This document shows positions 33,116-45,940 of a stretch of DNA of 64,000 nucleotides, piece after piece. Below the pieces are notes generated by a model, which saw only the letters and a list, made by a program, of their open reading frames with translations, had not been told where the DNA came from and searched no databases. How positions within the stretch are numbered: the first letter of the stretch is position 1; each line of letters opens with the position of its first letter. Made by a program: the position numbers and the translations under genes. Location of the stretch: assembly GCA_017307285.1 (NCBI GenBank), contig JAFKFI010000066.1, positions 62,001-126,000 on the forward strand, read 5' to 3'. The stretch is from Alphaproteobacteria bacterium (GTDB lineage Bacteria; Pseudomonadota; Alphaproteobacteria; Acetobacterales; Acetobacteraceae).

Positions 33116-33951
33116 AGCTGCTGTTCTGGCGGCGCAAGCGGATCGGCGTCATCGAGCTGCACGGCGTGCTCTCGCCGCGCCCCGGCGCGCTCAATGCCAG
33201 CACGTTCGCGCCGCTGATCGAGCGGGCGATACGTGCCGCCGGCAAGGGCGGGCACGTCATCCTCGACATCGACAGCCCCGGTGGCTCGCCGGTGCAGTCC
33301 GACCAGATCGCTGCCCTGGTGCGCCGGCACGCCGACAAGCTGGGGGTGCGTGTCACGGCGGTGATCGCCGAGGTGGGGGCGTCGGGCGGCTACTGGCTGG
33401 CCTGCGCGGCCGATGAGATTCTTGCCAGCCCGATGAGCGTCGTCGGCTCCATCGGCGTGATCGGCGGCGGCTTCGGCTTCACCGAGCTGATCGCCCGGCT
33501 CGGGGTCGAGCGGCGGCTCTATACGGCGGGGGAGAACAAGGCGCGGCTCGACCCTTTCAGCCCCGAGCGGCCGCAGGATGTGGATTTCGTCAAGGGCGTG
33601 ATGCAGGAACTGCACATGCGCTTCAAGGATTGGGTGCGTGCCCGCCGGGGCGAGCGGCTGCGCGGCGAGGAGGCGGTGCTGTTCGACGGCGGCTGGTTCC
33701 TTGGCGCGCGGGCGAAGGAGCTCGGCCTGGTCGACGGGTTCGGCGACGTGGACGGCGTGGTGCGGCGGATCGGCGGCGAACGGGCCGTCTCGCGCGTGTT
33801 CCGCCCGAAGCGTCGCGGGTTACTCCGACGTCTGCCGAGGCTCGCGGCGGAAGCGGCCTTTGAGGCTGCGTTCGAGGCGATCGTCGAGGCCGGCGAGGAG
33901 CGGCGCGGCCGGCTCAGCCTGCTTGCCGGGCCAGGAGACCGGCGCCACTGA
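33112..33951 (+). CDS. S49 family (SohB/SppA-like) serine peptidase
   Basis: A 279-residue single-domain member of the signal peptide peptidase A family. The Ser nucleophile is S91 in [10 protein letters not shown] and the general-base Lys is K143 in [29 protein letters not shown] is the conserved oxyanion strand. There is no membrane helix before the catalytic domain, unlike SppA, so it should be cytosolic or peripheral. It overlaps the amine oxidase by four bases and the IclR gene end by 38 bp. Confidence 0.9.
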
Positions 33952-34774
33952 CGCCGGGCGTGCTCGCGGTCGGCGGCGCTTCCGTCTCGCCTGGCGCCTC
34001 GGCGCCGAGTGCGGCGGACAGGCGGCCCGCCGCATCCAGCACGGCCGGGAGAAGCGAGCGGGCGCGGTGCGGGCGCATCCGCAGCGCCGGGGCGGCGATG
34101 AACAGGACGGCGACGACCAGGCCGCTGCCGTCCCGCACCGGGGCCGCGATGGAGACCGCGCCGGCCTCCACCTCGTCGGCGGTGAGCAACCAGCCCCGCG
34201 CGCGGATGCGCTGCATGTCGGCGATGAGCCAGTCGGGGTCGGTCCGCGTCGCGGGGGTGAAACGGGGGAGCCGCTGGCTCAACACCTGCTTGCGCACGCT
34301 CTCCGGCGCATAGGCGAGCAGGATGCGGCCGCACCCGGCGTGCAGCGGCCGCCGCTTGCCGACATCGGTGTAGAGACGCAACGCGGGGTCGGGCCGGTAG
34401 GCGGCGACCGTCTCGCTCTCAACCCCGTCGCGCACCCGCAGATAGACCGTCTCGCCACAGGATTCTCCGAGCGCGGTCAGGAACGGCCCCGCCACCGCTG
34501 CCAGCGCCCCTTGGGCCGAGGCGGCGCGGCCGAGCACTCCCCAGCGGGCGCCGAGCCGCCAGGAGCCGCGGGCCTTGTCCTGGATGGCGAAGCCGCGCGC
34601 CTCCATCGTCCGCAGCAGGCGAAAGCCGGCCGTGCGGGTGCAGTTTGCCTCCTTGGCGATGTCGGCGAGGGGGGCGGGGCCGATGCGGGCGAGCGCCTCA
34701 AGGAGGTCAAGCGCGCGATCAACGGCGGCGATGCTATACCGGCTGGATTCCGGCTCGGCGGTCAGGCCGGGCAT
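33914..34774 (-). CDS. IclR family transcriptional regulator
   Basis: A 286-residue IclR protein. The N-terminal winged helix-turn-helix is SIAAVDRALDLLEALARIG to CTRTAGFRLLRTMEARGFA; the C-terminal effector domain has LYTDVGKRRPLHAGCGRILLAYAPE (quoted in part: RPLHAGCGRILLAYAPE) and AAPVRDGSGLVVAVLFIAAPA. A Pro/Ala-rich tail of about 25 residues overlaps the convergent peptidase gene. The neighbouring catabolic genes could be targets; the effector is unknown. Confidence 0.92.
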   Translation of the reverse strand: MPGLTAEPESSRYSIAAVDRALDLLEALARIGPAPLADIAKEANCTRTAGFRLLRTMEARGFAIQDKARGSWRLGARWGVLGRAASAQGALAAVAGPFLTALGESCGETVYLRVRDGVESETVAAYRPDPALRLYTDVGKRRPLHAGCGRILLAYAPESVRKQVLSQRLPRFTPATRTDPDWLIADMQRIRARGWLLTADEVEAGAVSIAAPVRDGSGLVVAVLFIAAPALRMRPHRARSLLPAVLDAAGRLSAALGAEAPGETEAPPTASTPGVSGAGLLARQAG

Positions 34775-34826
34775 TCAATGCGATCCCGAGATCATGAAAT
34801 TCCCGTGAGAATGTCAGGTTGTGCCG

Positions 34827-34856
34827 TTTGCGTCAAAGCTTCACTGGCGACGCAAA
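34827..34856. promoter_or_regulatory. Operator-like inverted repeat upstream of the IclR gene
   Basis: TTTGCGTC (34827-34834) and GACGCAAA (34849-34856) are perfect reverse complements with a 14-base spacer, 53 bases upstream of the IclR ATG. Position fits autoregulation, but this is inferred from symmetry alone. Confidence 0.35.
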
Positions 34857-34992
34857 TTCTGGATTGGCTTCACCACGGCGGGGGCCAGGTGGGGGGCCAC
34901 TCGCCACCAACGCTTGTGGTGCCTGTCGGCGTGCGGTAAAGCCCCCGCCTCACGGCCGCAAGGTCGCTTCTTGGCGAGTTCGGGCCGGGCCA

Positions 34993-35077
<85 letters not shown>

Positions 35078-35116
35078 CGGCCTTCCGGCGGGGCGTTCGT
35101 AAGGATATTCGGGCTG

Positions 35117-36499
35117 ATGCAGGTTACTGAAACCCTCTCCGACGGGCTCAAGCGCGCCTACAGCGTGGTGGTGCCCGCCGCCGATATCGCCAGCCGGCGC
35201 ACCGCGCGGCTGACCGACCTCGGCAAGACCCTGCGTCTGCCCGGCTTTCGCCCTGGCAAGGTGCCGCTGCCGGTGGTGCGCCAGCGCTACGGGACGGCGG
35301 TGATCGCCGAGGTGCTGGAGGAATCGGTCAACCAGGCGACCCAGCAGGTGATCTCCGATCGCGGCCTGCGCCCGGCGATGCAGCCCAAGGTCAGCGTGAC
35401 CAGCGAGGATGTCGGGGCGACCGAGCCCAAGGACCTCGAGTTCAATGTCGAGCTCGAAGTGCTGCCTGAGATCACCATGCCGGAGTTTTCCGAAATCAAC
35501 CTGACCCGGCTGAAAGCCGAGGTCTCGCCCGAATCGGTGGACAAGGCGCTGCACGAGTTGGCGGTGCGCAACCGCGACCTGGTGGACATCGAGGAGGACC
35601 GCGGCGCCGCCCCCGGCGAAGTGCTGGTGGTCGATTTCGTCGGCAAGGTGGATGGCACCGCGTTCCCCGGCGGCACGGCGACGGATATGAACGTCGAAAT
35701 CGGTGGGAGCGGCTTCATTCCCGGCTTCTCCGAACAGCTCGAAGGCATGAAGGCGGGCGAGGCGCGGACCATCGACGTGACCTTCCCGGCGGATTACGGC
35801 GTCCCCGACCTGGCGGGCAAGGCGGCGACCTTCGACATCACGGCCAAGAAGCTGCGCCGGCCGGTCGAGCCGGCGATGGACGACGAGTTCGGCAAGAAGA
35901 TCGGCTTTGAGAATCTCGACGAGGTGCGTCAGGCGATCACCGAGCGGATGCAGCGCGAATATGACCAGCTCTCCCGGCTCCGGCTGAAGCGCCAGCTGCT
36001 CGACGCGCTCGCCGAGCGGGCCAGCTTCGCCCCGCCCGAGGGCATGGTGCAGGCCGAGTTCGACCAGATCTGGCAGCGCCTGGAGGCCGACCGCAAGGAA
36101 GGCCGGCTCGACGACGAGGACAAGGAAAAGGACGAGGAGACGCTGAAGACCGAATACCGCGCCATCGCCGACCGGCGGGTGCGGCTCGGCCTGCTGCTCG
36201 CCGAGATCGGCCGCGCCAACGGCATCACCGTCACCGCCGACGAGATGACCCGCGCGATGCGCGCCGAGGCGATGCGCTATCCCGGCCAGGAGGCCCAGGT
36301 GATGGAGTTCTTCCGCAAGAACCCGCAGGTGACGGACAATCTGCGGGGCCCCATCTTCGAGGAGAAGGTCGTGGACTATGCGGTCGAGCTCGCGCGCGTC
36401 ACCGATGAGACGGTGACACCCGAGGAGCTTGCGAAGGAGCCGGAGCCGCCCGCCGCCCCCGTCGCGTCGGCGGAGAGCGCGGCAGCCGAAGGCGCCTGA
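35117..36499 (+). CDS. tig: Trigger factor
   Basis: A 460-residue ribosome-associated chaperone. The N-terminal ribosome-docking motif is GFRPGKVP in LPGFRPGKVPLPVV. A middle FKBP-type PPIase domain spans about residues 160-245 (VVDFVGKVDG, FIPGFSEQLEGMKAGE, VTFPADYGVPDLAGKAA). The long helical C-terminal domain follows, ending in an Ala/Pro/Glu-rich tail. It binds nascent chains at the exit tunnel. The clpP-clpX-lon-hup genes follow, as in most proteobacteria. Confidence 0.96.
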   Translation: MQVTETLSDGLKRAYSVVVPAADIASRRTARLTDLGKTLRLPGFRPGKVPLPVVRQRYGTAVIAEVLEESVNQATQQVISDRGLRPAMQPKVSVTSEDVGATEPKDLEFNVELEVLPEITMPEFSEINLTRLKAEVSPESVDKALHELAVRNRDLVDIEEDRGAAPGEVLVVDFVGKVDGTAFPGGTATDMNVEIGGSGFIPGFSEQLEGMKAGEARTIDVTFPADYGVPDLAGKAATFDITAKKLRRPVEPAMDDEFGKKIGFENLDEVRQAITERMQREYDQLSRLRLKRQLLDALAERASFAPPEGMVQAEFDQIWQRLEADRKEGRLDDEDKEKDEETLKTEYRAIADRRVRLGLLLAEIGRANGITVTADEMTRAMRAEAMRYPGQEAQVMEFFRKNPQVTDNLRGPIFEEKVVDYAVELARVTDETVTPEELAKEPEPPAAPVASAESAAAEGA

Positions 36500-36653
36500 C
36501 CTGGACGAATGGTGGGGGGCGAACGGCTGGCATGGCAGGCTGCTTTTAAGCGGCGGATCGGCGACCTATTTTAGCGGAACATGCCTCGGCGCCCGCCGTG
36601 GCTCGCGTGGACCAATCGCTTTGGGGCCATCGTTTTGAGGGAAGGTGAAGGTG

Positions 36654-37301
36654 ATGTGGGACCGTGATCCCGTCGAGGTCTACAACAATGCGCTGGTGCC
36701 GATGGTGGTGGAGCAGACCGCCCGCGGCGAGCGAGCGTTCGATATCTACTCCCGCCTCCTCAAGGAGCGGATCATCTTCCTGACCGGCGCGGTCTACGAT
36801 CAGGTGAGCGCCCTGATCGTCGCTCAGCTGCTGTTCCTGGAATCGGAGAACCCGTCCAAGGACATCGCCTTCTATATCAACAGCCCGGGCGGCGTGGTCT
36901 CGTCCGGCCTCGCGATCTACGACGCGATGCAGTATATCCGCAGCCCGGTCAGCACCGTCTGCGTCGGCCAGGCCGCCTCGATGGGCAGCCTGCTGCTCTG
37001 CGCCGGGGCCAAGGGCAAGCGCTACGCCCTGCCCAATGCGCGGGTGATGGTGCACCAGCCTTCGGGCGGCGCGCAGGGTCAGGCGACGGATATCGAGATC
37101 CAGGCCCGCGAGATCCTGACTCTCCGCAAGCGGCTGAACGAGATCTATGTCCGCCACACCGGGCAGCCCATCGAGGCGATCGAGCGTAAATTGGAGCGCG
37201 ACAGCTATATGTCGGCCGAGGAATCGCGGGATTTCGGCATCGTCGACGAGGTGGTGGAGAACCGGCCACCCTCGCCCGAGGAAGCCGCATCCCGGTCCTG
37301 A
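36654..37301 (+). CDS. clpP: ATP-dependent Clp protease proteolytic subunit
   Basis: A 215-residue serine peptidase forming the ClpP tetradecamer. The catalytic triad is S109 ([11 protein letters not shown]), H134 (VMVHQPSGG) and D183 (ERDSYMSA). [18 protein letters not shown] and the handle helix [16 protein letters not shown] are typical. ATG at 36654 was chosen; two in-frame GTGs lie 3 and 9 bases upstream and share the AGGGAAGG ribosome site. The partner clpX gene begins 168 bp downstream. Confidence 0.97.
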   Translation: MWDRDPVEVYNNALVPMVVEQTARGERAFDIYSRLLKERIIFLTGAVYDQVSALIVAQLLFLESENPSKDIAFYINSPGGVVSSGLAIYDAMQYIRSPVSTVCVGQAASMGSLLLCAGAKGKRYALPNARVMVHQPSGGAQGQATDIEIQAREILTLRKRLNEIYVRHTGQPIEAIERKLERDSYMSAEESRDFGIVDEVVENRPPSPEEAASRS

Positions 37302-37469
37302 TCGATCCGGGGCGCCCGCCCCGTTCTGGCGTGAGTTGTGCTAATTCGGTATGGCGACCGCGCGGGTTGTCCCGTCGGCGGTCGTCGCCCGGTCGCAGTC
37401 CTTGTCGGTTCCCGCCGGCGGGGGCTAATGTGGCCCATTGGTTCCCGGGAGGCCGGGGCAGGAGTGCGC

Positions 37470-38723
37470 ATGGGCAAGTCCCCTGATTCCAAGAACACCC
37501 TGTACTGCTCGTTCTGCGGCAAGTCGCAGCACGAGGTGCGCAAGCTGATCGCCGGCCCGACGGTGTTCATCTGCGACGAGTGCGTCGAGCTGTGCATGGA
37601 CATCATCCGCGAGGAGCACAAGACGCACCTCGTGAAGTCCCGCGACGGGGTGCCGACGCCGCGCGAGATCTGCAAGGTGCTGGACGACTACGTGATCGGC
37701 CAGGACCACGCGAAGAAGGTGCTGAGCGTCGCGGTCCACAATCATTACAAGCGGTTAGCGCACGGCCAGAAGAACAACGACATCGAGATCGCCAAGTCCA
37801 ACATCCTGCTCGTCGGCCCCACCGGCTCGGGCAAGACGCTGCTGGCGCAGACGCTGGCGCGCATCCTCGACGTGCCCTTCACGATGGCCGACGCCACCAC
37901 GCTGACCGAGGCAGGCTATGTCGGCGAGGACGTGGAGAACATCATCCTCAAGCTGCTGCAATCGGCCGACTACAATGTTGAGCGGGCCCAGCGCGGCATC
38001 GTCTATATCGACGAGGTCGACAAGATCAGCCGCAAGTCGGACAACCCCTCGATCACCCGCGACGTGAGCGGGGAGGGGGTGCAGCAGGCGCTGCTCAAGA
38101 TCATGGAGGGCACCGTCGCCTCCGTGCCGCCGCAAGGCGGGCGCAAGCATCCCCAGCAGGAATTCCTCCAGGTCGACACCACCAACATCCTGTTCATCTG
38201 CGGCGGCGCTTTCGCCGGGCTGGAGCGGATCATCGGCGCGCGCGGCAAGGGCTCCGGGATCGGCTTTGGGTCCGAGGTTCGTGCCCCCGACGAGCGGCGG
38301 ATGGGGGCGATCCTGCGCGAGGTGGAGCCGGAGGACCTGCTCAAGTTCGGTCTCATCCCGGAGTTCATCGGCCGCCTGCCGGTGGTCGCCACCTTGGAGG
38401 ATCTCGACGAGAACGCGCTGGTCGAGATCCTGACCAAGCCGAAGAACGCCCTGGTCAAGCAGTACGGCCGGCTGTTCGAGATGGAGGGCGTGAAGCTCTC
38501 GTTTACCGAGGATGCGCTACGGTCCGTCGCGACGCGGGCGATTGCCCGTAAAACCGGAGCGCGCGGATTGCGCTCCATCATGGAGGCCATCCTGCTGTCC
38601 ACCATGTTCGACCTGCCGGGCCTCGATGGGGTCGAAGAGGTGGTGATCAACCGCGAAGTTGCCGAATCGCGTGCCAATCCGCTGTATCTCTATGGCAAGG
38701 AGCGGGCGGAGACCAGCGCCTGA
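37470..38723 (+). CDS. clpX: ATP-dependent Clp protease ATP-binding subunit
   Basis: A 417-residue AAA+ unfoldase that feeds ClpP. The N-terminal zinc finger has C13, C16, C35 and C38 ([15 protein letters not shown]). Walker A is [12 protein letters not shown], Walker B is YIDEVDKI, followed by sensor motifs and the C-terminal [14 protein letters not shown]. The usual IGF-type ClpP-binding loop can be placed in [19 protein letters not shown] ribosome site precedes the ATG. Confidence 0.97.
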   Translation: MGKSPDSKNTLYCSFCGKSQHEVRKLIAGPTVFICDECVELCMDIIREEHKTHLVKSRDGVPTPREICKVLDDYVIGQDHAKKVLSVAVHNHYKRLAHGQKNNDIEIAKSNILLVGPTGSGKTLLAQTLARILDVPFTMADATTLTEAGYVGEDVENIILKLLQSADYNVERAQRGIVYIDEVDKISRKSDNPSITRDVSGEGVQQALLKIMEGTVASVPPQGGRKHPQQEFLQVDTTNILFICGGAFAGLERIIGARGKGSGIGFGSEVRAPDERRMGAILREVEPEDLLKFGLIPEFIGRLPVVATLEDLDENALVEILTKPKNALVKQYGRLFEMEGVKLSFTEDALRSVATRAIARKTGARGLRSIMEAILLSTMFDLPGLDGVEEVVINREVAESRANPLYLYGKERAETSA

Positions 38724-38888
38724 GCCGGCGCTGCTTCGCCGTCGGGACGCAGGTCTGTCAAGACCTTGCGGCCCATCCCGCCAGTGCCGATATCCCGGAG
38801 CGTCAAGCCGGGAATCCACCCCGGCATGGCGCGATCCGTGCCGCAATTTGGGCGGAATGCGCGCCGACTGTCCTGAAGGAGGTCATCT

Positions 38889-41333
<2,445 letters not shown>

Positions 41334-41361
41334 GAGGGCGCGCCCATACTGTTGCAAGCAA

Positions 41362-41399
41362 GGCCCGCCGGATCTCGTCCCCGGCGGGCCCTTTTTCTT
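41362..41399 (+). terminator. Rho-independent terminator of lon
   Basis: GGCCCGCCGG (41362-41371) and CCGGCGGGCC (41381-41390) form a perfect 10-bp stem with a 9-base loop, followed by CTTTTTCTT. It begins 28 bases after the lon stop. Confidence 0.93.
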
Positions 41400-41517
41400 G
41401 TGACGGCCGCTTTCGTCGAGTTGACCGCGGCGCTCGTTGACCCGGCAAAATCGCCCCTTCTACTCTGCCTTCCCGGCTTCCCCGCCGGTCGCCGTGCGCG
41501 GACGGAAGGAATTCCCC

Positions 41518-41823
41518 ATGAACAAGATGGAATTGATCTCCGCCGTGGCGGAGACCGTTGATTTGCCGCGTGCCCGTGCCGCCGACCTGGTGGACGCGGT
41601 ATTCGGCGCGATCGAGCAGGCGCTGCGCGATGGCGAGGACGTCCGGCTGGTCGGCTTCGGCAGCTTCGCGCGGAGCGAACGCCGGGCTGCCACCGGTACC
41701 AACCCGCGTACCGGGGAGGCGCTGCGGATCCCGTCCTCGGTCTCCGTGCGCTTCAAGGCCGGCAAGCGATTGCGGGACGCGGTGGGCGAGCGTTCTCGGG
41801 CGGGTGCGGGGGTCTCGTCCTAA
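41518..41823 (+). CDS. hup: DNA-binding protein HU
   Basis: A 101-residue HU/IHF-family nucleoid protein. MNKMELISAVAETVDLPRA is the N-terminal helix, RLVGFGSFARSERRAATGTNPR the saddle and DNA-binding arm (quoted in part: GFGSFARSERRAATGTNP), followed by FKAGKRLRDAV. The arm carries the intercalating proline region. A basic, Gly/Ser-rich tail of about 12 residues extends beyond the usual 90. GGAAGGA precedes the ATG; it is transcribed separately from lon because of the terminator between them. Confidence 0.94.
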   Translation: MNKMELISAVAETVDLPRARAADLVDAVFGAIEQALRDGEDVRLVGFGSFARSERRAATGTNPRTGEALRIPSSVSVRFKAGKRLRDAVGERSRAGAGVSS

Positions 41824-42014
41824 CGATCCCTCGGGCAGCATTGTTGGCCGGAGAGCCCCTTATGCGGGGACGCGTCTCGGCTCGCCGATCGCGCGCCCCC
41901 GCTCGCGGCCATGCGGGCAGAACAGGCGAGCGAGGCTTGGCACGCAAATCTCGACAGCTTGGCGGTTCCCCTCGGGCGATGGCGATTGACTTGCGGGGCC
42001 TCCGTCGCGAGCAC

Positions 42015-42044
42015 TTGTTCCGGCGGGGCCTGGCGCGATACATG
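42015..42044 (+). promoter_or_regulatory. Possible sigma-70-type promoter of the tRNA pair
   Basis: TTGTTC (42015-42020), an 18-base spacer and TACATG (42039-42044) lie 12 bases ahead of the tRNA-Val gene. The match to consensus is moderate; the position is what supports it. Confidence 0.3.
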
Positions 42045-42055
42045 CCAGCGGCAAG

Positions 42056-42127
42056 GGGCGGTTAGCTCAGCGGTAGAGCGTCTCGTTTACACCGAGAGGG
42101 TCGGCGGTTCGATCCCGTCACCGCCCA
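42056..42127 (+). tRNA. tRNA-Val (anticodon UAC)
   Basis: GGGCGGT pairs with ACCGCCC. D arm TAGCTCAGCGGTAGAGC, anticodon stem TCTCG/CGAGA around TTTACAC (anticodon TAC, reads GUA), T arm GGCGGTTCGATCCCGTC. CCA is not encoded (ATTC follows). Confidence 0.95.
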
Positions 42128-42197
42128 TTCCTGCGATCGGTGCGCGGCTGCGCTTGACGCTCGGGGCAGGCCGTCCTACACGCTGCCGCCTGCCGCT

Positions 42198-42274
<77 letters not shown>

Positions 42275-42450
42275 GCGGTTCCCTACTCATCGGCACGCCC
42301 GCCTCGCCTTGTGAGCGAGCCGTCGCCTATGGCGGCGCGGGAAGGTTGGGTCTAAGGTCCGGCCGCGCGCGACAACGCGAGGGTCGGGCGGCAAGACTTT
42401 GAAGAAGCGTTGCCTCAGGAGAGGCGCGCGAGACCGGATGGGGGACCGAG

Positions 42451-42816
42451 ATGCTGCCAGTGCTCGACAATTACCTCCCGATCCTGGTGTTCATCGTCAT
42501 AGCGGGCGTGATCGCGGTGGCGATGGTCGGCGGCTCGCTGCTCGCGGCCCGCCAGAAGCCCTATGCGGAGAAGCTGTCGGCCTATGAATGCGGCTTCGAG
42601 GCGTTCGATGACGCCCGCCGCCGCTTCGACGTCCGGTACTACCTGGTCGCCATCCTATTCATCATCTTCGACCTTGAAGTGGCGTTCCTGTTCCCCTGGG
42701 CGGTGAGCCTGTCCGATGTCGGGCTGTTCGGCTTCCTGTCGATGATCGGCTTCCTCGCGGTGCTGACCGTCGGGTTCATCTACGAGTGGTGCAAGGGCGC
42801 CCTGGATTGGGAGTGA
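42451..42816 (+). CDS. nuoA: NADH-quinone oxidoreductase subunit A
   Basis: A 121-residue membrane subunit with three helices. The conserved first loop [21 protein letters not shown] (shortened: [18 protein letters not shown]) and the acidic [16 protein letters not shown] are hallmarks. It sits at the junction of the peripheral and membrane arms near the quinone site. First gene of the nuoA-N operon, 176 bp after tRNA-Asp; nuoB follows after 4 bp. Confidence 0.96.
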   Translation: MLPVLDNYLPILVFIVIAGVIAVAMVGGSLLAARQKPYAEKLSAYECGFEAFDDARRRFDVRYYLVAILFIIFDLEVAFLFPWAVSLSDVGLFGFLSMIGFLAVLTVGFIYEWCKGALDWE

Positions 42817-42820
42817 GGCT

Positions 42821-43378
42821 ATGAGCGCAACCTCCGCGCCGATCGCCTGGAATCGGGAGGCGCTGCCACCCGGGCCGGAGCAGGATGCCGTGGTGAAGGG
42901 CATCACCGGCGAGATCACCGACAAGGGCTTCGTGGTCGCCAATCTGGATCGCGTGGTGAACTGGGCGCGCACCGGCAGCCTGTGGCCGATGACCTTCGGG
43001 CTCGCCTGCTGCGCGGTCGAGATGATCCACGCCTACATGCCGCGCTACGATCTCGACCGGTTGGGCATCATCCCGCGCGCCAGCCCGCGCCAGAGCGACG
43101 TGATGATCGTCGCCGGCACGCTGACCAACAAGATGGCGCCCGCGCTGCGCAAGGTATACGACCAGATGCCCGAGCCGCGCTGGGTCATCAGCATGGGCAG
43201 CTGCGCCAATGGCGGCGGCTACTATCATTTCTCCTACTCGGTGGTGCGCGGTTGCGACCGCGTGGTGCCGGTCGATGTCTACGTGCCCGGCTGCCCGCCG
43301 ACCGCCGAGGCGCTGGTCTACGGCATCATGCAGCTGCAAAAGAAAATCCGCCGCACCGGGACGATCCTTCGTGGCTGA
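42821..43378 (+). CDS. nuoB: NADH-quinone oxidoreductase subunit B
   Basis: A 185-residue subunit carrying the terminal [4Fe-4S] cluster N2. Its ligands are the tandem cysteines in [12 protein letters not shown], the Cys of [14 protein letters not shown] and the Cys of [11 protein letters not shown]. The N-terminal 40 residues are variable. It contacts NuoD at the quinone-binding cavity. The stop overlaps the nuoC start by 8 bp. Confidence 0.97.
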   Translation: MSATSAPIAWNREALPPGPEQDAVVKGITGEITDKGFVVANLDRVVNWARTGSLWPMTFGLACCAVEMIHAYMPRYDLDRLGIIPRASPRQSDVMIVAGTLTNKMAPALRKVYDQMPEPRWVISMGSCANGGGYYHFSYSVVRGCDRVVPVDVYVPGCPPTAEALVYGIMQLQKKIRRTGTILRG

Positions 43379-44036
43379 GAACGCAGAGTCTCCACCGGCG
43401 CCGGAGCAGGCGCTCGCCGATGTTGTCCGCACGATTCCTGGAGTTTCCGAGGTGCGGATTGACAAGGACGAGGTGGTCGCACTGGCCGGGCGGGACGGCG
43501 TGGTCGCGACCTTGACCGCCTTGCGGGACGACCCGCGCTGCGCCTTCGCGCAGTTGATGGATTTGTGCGGCGTCGACTGGCCCGAGCGGCCGGAGCGGTT
43601 CGATGTGGTCTACAACCTGCTCTCGGTCGCCTTGAACCAGCGCGTGCGCGTGATCGTCACCACCGACGAGGGCACGCCGGTTCCCTCCGTCCACACCGTC
43701 TGGCCGGCGGCGACCTGGTGGGAGCGCGAGGCCTGGGATCTGTTCGGCATCGTGTTCTCCGGCCAGCCGGATTTGCGCCGCATCCTCACCGATTACGGCT
43801 TCGACGGACACCCGATGCGCAAGGATTTCCCCCTGACCGGCTATGTCGAGGTCCGCTACGACGAGGAACAGAAAGCGGTGGTCTATGCCCCGGTGCAGCT
43901 GACGCAGGACTGGCGGAGCTTCGATTTCCTCTCGCCGTGGGAGGGCGTCACGACCTTGCCGGGGGACGAGAAGGTGCACGCCGAGCGCGGCGATCCGACC
44001 ACGACGACGCGGCCGGCCGAGCCGCCGAAGGGTTGA
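43371..44036 (+). CDS. nuoC: NADH-quinone oxidoreductase subunit C
   Basis: A 221-residue peripheral-arm subunit (30-kDa type). A GTG start at 43371 overlaps the end of nuo[40 protein letters not shown] and [20 protein letters not shown] are the conserved blocks (each quoted in part). It helps hold NuoB and NuoD together. Separate from nuoD, unlike the fused nuoCD of enterobacteria. A 45-residue charged tail extends the C-terminus. Confidence 0.96.
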   Translation: MAENAESPPAPEQALADVVRTIPGVSEVRIDKDEVVALAGRDGVVATLTALRDDPRCAFAQLMDLCGVDWPERPERFDVVYNLLSVALNQRVRVIVTTDEGTPVPSVHTVWPAATWWEREAWDLFGIVFSGQPDLRRILTDYGFDGHPMRKDFPLTGYVEVRYDEEQKAVVYAPVQLTQDWRSFDFLSPWEGVTTLPGDEKVHAERGDPTTTTRPAEPPKG

Positions 44037-44040
44037 ACCG

Positions 44041-45264
44041 ATGAGCGACATCCATTCCGACGCGGCTATCGTCGAGAAGCCGGGCAGGCGGACGGTCGAG
44101 TTCGACAGCCACGCGATCAATTTCGGCCCGCAGCATCCGGCGGCGCATGGCGTCTTGCGGCTGATTCTCGAGATGGACGGCGAGGTGGTGGAACGCGCCG
44201 ATCCGCATATCGGGCTGCTACACCGCGGCACCGAGAAGCTGATGGAATATCGCACATATATCCAGAACGTGCCGTATTTCGACCGGCTCGATTACGTCTC
44301 GCCGATGTGCGAGGAGCACACCTTCGTGCTCGCCGTCGAGAAGCTGCTCGGCATCGAGGTGCCGGAGCGCGCGCAGTGGATCCGCACGATGTTCGCGGAG
44401 ATCACGCGGGTGCTGAACCATCTGCTGAACGTGACGACCTACGCGCTCGACGTTGGCGCCATCACGCCGTCGCTCTGGGGCTTCGAGGAGCGCGAGAAGC
44501 TGATGGAGTTCCACGAGGCGGCCTCGGGGGCGCGGCTGCACGCCAATTATTTCCGACCGGGCGGGGTGAATCGCGACCTGCCGGCCGGTCTCACCGACCG
44601 GATCGCCGAGTGGGCCGAGACCTTCCCGAAATTCGTCGACGATCTGACCGTGCTGCTGACCACAAATCGCATCTGGCTGCAGCGCCTGGTCGATATCGGC
44701 GTCATCAGTGCCGAGGACGCACTGGCCTGGGGTTTTTCCGGTCCGTGCCTACGGGCGAGCGGCGTCCCGTGGGATCTGCGACGCGCCCAGCCCTACGACA
44801 AATACGCCGAGGTGGAGTTCGACATCCCGGTCGGCCGGAATGGCGACTGCTACGATCGCTACCTCGTGCGGATGGCGGAGATGCGCGAGAGCGTCAAGAT
44901 TATCAAGCAGTGCCTGGCGAAGATGCAGCCGGGACCGATCAAGGTGCGGGACAACAAGTTCACCCCGCCGCCGCGTGCCGAGATGAAGCGCTCGATGGAG
45001 GCGCTGATCCATCATTTCAAACTATTCACCGAGGGTTTCCACGTCCCGAGCGGCGCCACGTACACCGCGACGGAGAGCCCGAAGGGCGAGTTCGGCGTCT
45101 ACTTGGTTGCGGATGGAACCAATCGGCCGTATCGCTGCAAGATCCGGCCGACCGGATTCGCCTTCCTACAGGCGATGGACAAGCTGGCCAACCGGCACAT
45201 GCTGGCCGACACGGTGGCGATTATCGGATCGCTCGACATCGTGTTCGGCGAGATCGACAGGTAG
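44041..45264 (+). CDS. nuoD: NADH-quinone oxidoreductase subunit D
   Basis: A 407-residue 49-kDa-type subunit lining the quinone cavity. [40 protein letters not shown] and YYRPGG-like [12 protein letters not shown] are conserved, and the Tyr/His pair implicated in quinone reduction can be placed in the HPAAHG region and in the PYDKYAEV region. It is homologous to the NiFe-hydrogenase large subunit but lacks the metal cysteines. nuoE follows after 6 bp. Confidence 0.97.
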   Translation: MSDIHSDAAIVEKPGRRTVEFDSHAINFGPQHPAAHGVLRLILEMDGEVVERADPHIGLLHRGTEKLMEYRTYIQNVPYFDRLDYVSPMCEEHTFVLAVEKLLGIEVPERAQWIRTMFAEITRVLNHLLNVTTYALDVGAITPSLWGFEEREKLMEFHEAASGARLHANYFRPGGVNRDLPAGLTDRIAEWAETFPKFVDDLTVLLTTNRIWLQRLVDIGVISAEDALAWGFSGPCLRASGVPWDLRRAQPYDKYAEVEFDIPVGRNGDCYDRYLVRMAEMRESVKIIKQCLAKMQPGPIKVRDNKFTPPPRAEMKRSMEALIHHFKLFTEGFHVPSGATYTATESPKGEFGVYLVADGTNRPYRCKIRPTGFAFLQAMDKLANRHMLADTVAIIGSLDIVFGEIDR

Positions 45265-45270
45265 AGGCGC

Positions 45271-45936
45271 ATGGCGGAGGAAAACGGCGCGGATTTCGAG
45301 CAGCCCGCGAGCTTCGCGTTCGACGCGGAGAGCCGGGCGGAGCTCGACCGCCATATCGCCAAATACCCGACCGGCAAGCAGGCGAGTGCGGTGCTGCCTG
45401 CGCTCTACATCGTGCAGCGGCAGATGAAGCGCGACACCGGCAGCGCCTGGGTGCCGCGCGCCGCGATGGACGAGGTGGCACGGCTGCTCGGGATGCCGCC
45501 GATCCGCGTCTACGAGGTCGCGACGTTCTACACCATGTTCGCCTTGCGGCCGATCGGCACGTGGCATCTGCAGGTGTGCACGACGACTCCGTGCTGGCTG
45601 CGCGGGTCGGACGACGTGACCGCTGCCTGCCGCAAGTTTACCGGCATTGCGGGCTGGGGCGAGACAAGTGCCGACGGCGTGTTCACCATGACCGAGGTGG
45701 AGTGTCTCGGCGCCTGTGTGAATGCGCCGGTGGTGCAGGTGAATGACGATCTGTACGAAGATCTCGATGCCGAGCGCACGACCGGGCTCCTGGAGGCGCT
45801 GAAGCGCGGCGAACCGCCGAAGCCGGGATCCATGACCGGGCGCCAGACCTCGGCGCCCGAGGGCGGGCCGACGACATTGACCACGCTCGACAATCTCGGC
45901 CCCCCCAATCCCGAGCCAGCCACGCCGGCGGAGTGA
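45271..45936 (+). CDS. nuoE: NADH-quinone oxidoreductase subunit E
   Basis: A 221-residue thioredoxin-like [2Fe-2S] subunit (cluster N1a). The four ligands are in [10 protein letters not shown] and [10 protein letters not shown]. An N-terminal helical bundle precedes ([19 protein letters not shown]). A Pro/Thr-rich tail of about 50 residues, with RQTSAPEGG, is common in alphaproteobacteria. It pairs with NuoF in the NADH-oxidising tip. nuoF follows after 4 bp. Confidence 0.96.
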   Translation: MAEENGADFEQPASFAFDAESRAELDRHIAKYPTGKQASAVLPALYIVQRQMKRDTGSAWVPRAAMDEVARLLGMPPIRVYEVATFYTMFALRPIGTWHLQVCTTTPCWLRGSDDVTAACRKFTGIAGWGETSADGVFTMTEVECLGACVNAPVVQVNDDLYEDLDAERTTGLLEALKRGEPPKPGSMTGRQTSAPEGGPTTLTTLDNLGPPNPEPATPAE

Positions 45937-45940
45937 TGCG

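Noticed and set aside
38724-38888. Heat-shock (sigma-32-like) promoter ahead of lon
   Set aside because: A CTTGCG...CGATAT pair is visible, but spacing and bases fit the consensus too poorly to claim.
41824-42055. Small gene between hup and tRNA-Val
   Set aside because: Only short frames without ribosome sites or recognisable composition; apart from a possible tRNA promoter I see nothing there.
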